A DNA stretch of 64,000 bases from Rhizobium sp. P40RR-XXII. Its GTDB lineage: Bacteria; Pseudomonadota; Alphaproteobacteria; Rhizobiales; Rhizobiaceae. Shown here in pieces: positions 62,052 to 64,000 of the stretch. A program made the position numbers and the translations under genes. Where the stretch lies: contig NZ_JABAII010000003.1 of assembly GCF_012641405.1 (NCBI RefSeq), positions 434,001-498,000 on the forward strand. The letters are read 5' to 3'. Each line of letters begins with the position of its first letter. The first letter of the stretch is position 1. The notes under the pieces are model-generated. The model had not been told where the DNA came from. It made no database searches and saw only the letters and a program-made list of their open reading frames with translations.

Positions 62052-62058
62052 GGATCCG

Positions 62059-62868
62059 ATGAGCCGACTGGATGGAAAATTTGCCGTCGTCACCGGCGGC
62101 ACGCAAGGCCTGGGTGCGGAAGTTGCGCGGCTCTTTGCCGAACGGGGTGCTGCCGGTCTGACGATTTGCGGCCGCAGCACCGGCAAGGGCGAAGCCAAGG
62201 CGCGGGAAATTGGTGACCGCTATAAGATGCCGGTTGATTTCGTTACGGCAGATCTCGGCGAGGTCGAGGACTGCCGCAAAGTCATCGCGACGGCGGTCGA
62301 AAAATTCGGCCGCATCGATGCGCTCGTCAATGTCGCTGCCATCACCGACCGCGGCACCATTCTCGATACCGATCCGGATCTGTTCGACCGGATGTTTGCC
62401 ATCAACGTGCGTGCACCCTTCTTCCTGATGCAGGACGCGATCAAGAATATGATCGCCAATGGCATCGAAGGCACCATCGTCAACATCTCCTCGATGTCGT
62501 CGATGGCCGGCCAGCCCTTCATCAGCGCCTATTGCTCCTCCAAGGGCGCGCTCGACACGCTGACCCGAAATACCGCCTTCGCGTTGCTCAGAAACCGGAT
62601 CAGGGTCAACGCGCTGAATATCGGCTGGATGTCGAGCGACGGCGAGGATCGCATTCAACGCGAATATCATGGTGCCGCGGAGGATTGGCTGGCAAAGGCG
62701 GCTGCAGCTCTGCCATTCGGCCGGCTCGTCGACCCGGCGGAGGTCGCGCGCGCCGTCGCTTTCCTGTCGTCAGAGGAATCCGGCCTGATGACCGGTGCCA
62801 CGATCAACTTCGATCAGTCGATCTGGGGCGCCTATGAGGGATCGCCGCATCCACAGAAAGCGATGTGA
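62059..62868 (+). CDS. SDR-family oxidoreductase
   Basis: 269 aa from ATG 62059. VVTGGTQGLGAEVARLFAERG (cofactor), NVAAITDRGTILDTD (NAAG-like), catalytic NISSMSSMAGQPFISAYCSSKGALDTL and VNALNIGWMSSDGEDRIQREYHGA. Complete classical SDR. Probably acts before or after the dioxygenase on the same compound; an inducer-binding LacI protein is divergent. Substrate not known. Confidence 0.88.
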   Translation: MSRLDGKFAVVTGGTQGLGAEVARLFAERGAAGLTICGRSTGKGEAKAREIGDRYKMPVDFVTADLGEVEDCRKVIATAVEKFGRIDALVNVAAITDRGTILDTDPDLFDRMFAINVRAPFFLMQDAIKNMIANGIEGTIVNISSMSSMAGQPFISAYCSSKGALDTLTRNTAFALLRNRIRVNALNIGWMSSDGEDRIQREYHGAAEDWLAKAAAALPFGRLVDPAEVARAVAFLSSEESGLMTGATINFDQSIWGAYEGSPHPQKAM

Positions 62869-62956
62869 CACGGATAGATTGGCGGGAGGGAAATCCCTTC
62901 CGCTGAGGGCCGGCGTCGCATGCCGGCGGGGAGTGCGAGCCGGTCTTGCCTTGAGC

Positions 62957-64000
62957 TTAGAAGCTCTTGATGGAACCGTCGGACCAAACCATCCTGCCGC
63001 CGCGGATCGTGCTGCGAAGCCGCGGCACGCGGCCACGTTCGGCAATCACCAGATCGGCGCGCAGCCCCTCAGCGATGCGGCCACGATCGTTGAGGCCGAG
63101 TGCCTTTGCCGGGTTGGCGCTTGCCAATGCGGCCGAGGCCGGCAGACCGCCTTTGCCGATTTCCGCAAGAGCGATCACGGCCGGCAGAATGGCCGATGGA
63201 TGATAGTCGCTCGCCAGAATATCGAGCACGTCGGCTTCATAGGCTTCGCGTGCGGAAAGATTGCCGGAATAGGAAAGGCCGCGCAGCGCATTCGGTGCGC
63301 CCATGGCCGTCGCCAATCCCAGCCGCCTTGCTTCGGTCGCCGTCGCGATATTGATCGGAAACTCGCTGATCGCCGCGCCGAGACTATGCAGGAGCGCGAC
63401 CTTCTCGATTGTGTCATCGTCATGGGAGGCCAGCGCGACGCCGTTCTCGCGTGCCAATTCCGCCAGTCCGTTGATGATGTCCATGCTGTCGCCATGTTCG
63501 CTGCGCGCAGCCATGCGCTGCTTCACGAGCTCGGCCGCCTGTGACTCGCTGATCTTCTTGGCCTTCGCCGTGTTGGCGATGTGCAGCTCGATATCGCGGT
63601 ATTGCCCCTGGCCCGGTGTATGGTCCATGAGCGAAATCAGATGGAGCGCACCGGCATCAATCAGGGTCTTCGCTTCTTTCAACGCAGGCAGGAAGGTCAC
63701 CTCGAAGCGGCCATGGACCCGGTGGTCGATCAGCAACTCCTCGCGCATGGATGCGAGCGTTTCGACCATCGCGCGGGTATTTTCCGCGGAGCGCACATGG
63801 CCATAGGTAGCGGGTGTGAAGGCAACCGCCGCATAGGCTGTCGTCACGCCGTTGGCGGCAAGCTTCTTGTCGAGGTCGTAGACGCCAAGTTCGAGCGGCA
63901 TGCGGACATTGACGCGCGGCTCCACGCATTTTTCGATCATATCGCCATGCATGTCGACGAAGCCGGGCAGCAGAAGCCGTCCATGACCATCTACCTCTGC
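62957..64000 (-). CDS. phnM: PhnM, alpha-D-ribose 1-methylphosphonate 5-triphosphate diphosphatase (5' end outside window)
   Basis: 347 codons visible; the N-terminus lies beyond the right edge, and the stop is TAA at 62957. Amidohydrolase fold with LLLPGFVDMHGDMIEKCVEPR (the PhnM version of the HxH motif, HGD), GVTTAYAAVAFTP, HLISLMDHTPGQGQYRDI, ASHDDDTIEKV and SDYHPSAILPAVIALAE. PhnM releases pyrophosphate after PhnI in carbon-phosphorus lyase degradation of phosphonates. The other phn genes would be to the right; nothing more of them is visible. Confidence 0.93.
   Translation of the reverse strand, partial: AEVDGHGRLLLPGFVDMHGDMIEKCVEPRVNVRMPLELGVYDLDKKLAANGVTTAYAAVAFTPATYGHVRSAENTRAMVETLASMREELLIDHRVHGRFEVTFLPALKEAKTLIDAGALHLISLMDHTPGQGQYRDIELHIANTAKAKKISESQAAELVKQRMAARSEHGDSMDIINGLAELARENGVALASHDDDTIEKVALLHSLGAAISEFPINIATATEARRLGLATAMGAPNALRGLSYSGNLSAREAYEADVLDILASDYHPSAILPAVIALAEIGKGGLPASAALASANPAKALGLNDRGRIAEGLRADLVIAERGRVPRLRSTIRGGRMVWSDGSIKSF

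Noticed and set aside
1..64000. CRISPR arrays, rRNA and tRNA genes
   Set aside because: No regularly spaced repeats and no cloverleaf or rRNA-like segments were seen in the intergenic gaps, although tRNA detection by eye is not exhaustive.

Overview
This 64 kb window looks like chromosome or a large secondary replicon of a fast-growing rhizobium (Rhizobium/Agrobacterium group). It has high GC, a ku-ligD pair, several solute-binding-protein-dependent sugar ABC transporters, LacI/ROK/IclR/LysR regulators next to the operons they probably control, an alphaproteobacterial PuuD-type membrane urate oxidase, and short mosaic palindromic repeats of the kind common in rhizobia. The assignment is inferred from gene content only; no rRNA, tRNA, insertion sequence, phage gene or CRISPR array was seen.

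Layout. 1-2092 (minus): ku and a ligD cut by the left edge (non-homologous end joining). 2279-7355: an unknown membrane protein, a fosmidomycin-resistance-type MFS exporter divergent from an AraC regulator, and an MFS_3 exporter. 7618-19595: purine catabolism, with guanine deaminase and PuuD urate oxidase (minus), a divergent LysR regulator, a Phd/VapC toxin-antitoxin pair, the uraH-xdhA-xdhB-xdhC operon (minus) bracketed by inverted copies of a 48-bp repeat, and a divergent puuE-uraD fusion plus allA (plus). 19850-21142: an NCS2 purine permease with a structured leader. 21500-26843: bhcR divergent from bhcABCD, the beta-hydroxyaspartate cycle that converts glyoxylate plus glycine to oxaloacetate, followed by a GAPDH-like gene, a hydratase-like gene and two tiny ORFs. 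29411-40987: a polyol/ketose cluster (ABC transporter and DCXR-like SDR on minus; 3-epimerase, ROK regulator, PfkB kinase, GatZ/KbaZ-like protein, ribitol-2-dehydrogenase-like and galactitol-dehydrogenase-like SDRs on plus). 41493-43872: a cyclopropane fatty acid synthase homologue and an L,D-transpeptidase. 43940-52774: a second sugar cluster (3-epimerase on minus; LacI, SBP, ATPase, two permeases, FGGY kinase and class II aldolase on plus). 52858-59697: a ParDE pair, a two-component system, an ankyrin protein, allE, a LysE exporter, a DUF1801-like gene with an internal out-of-frame stretch and a GreA-like factor. 59730-64000: LacI divergent from a PhyH-type dioxygenase and an SDR, then phnM cut by the right edge.

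How it fits together. Read together, the purine genes give a nearly complete route: guanine -> xanthine -> urate -> HIU -> OHCU -> allantoin -> allantoate, then ureidoglycine -> ureidoglycolate (allE, 37 kb away) -> glyoxylate + urea (allA). Only an allantoate amidohydrolase is missing. The next locus, bhcABCD, assimilates glyoxylate, so the window appears to connect purine nitrogen scavenging to a carbon-conserving glyoxylate pathway. This linkage, the three-way-junction leader of the purine permease, and the two sugar clusters sharing an identical 17-bp promoter motif are the points most worth following up.
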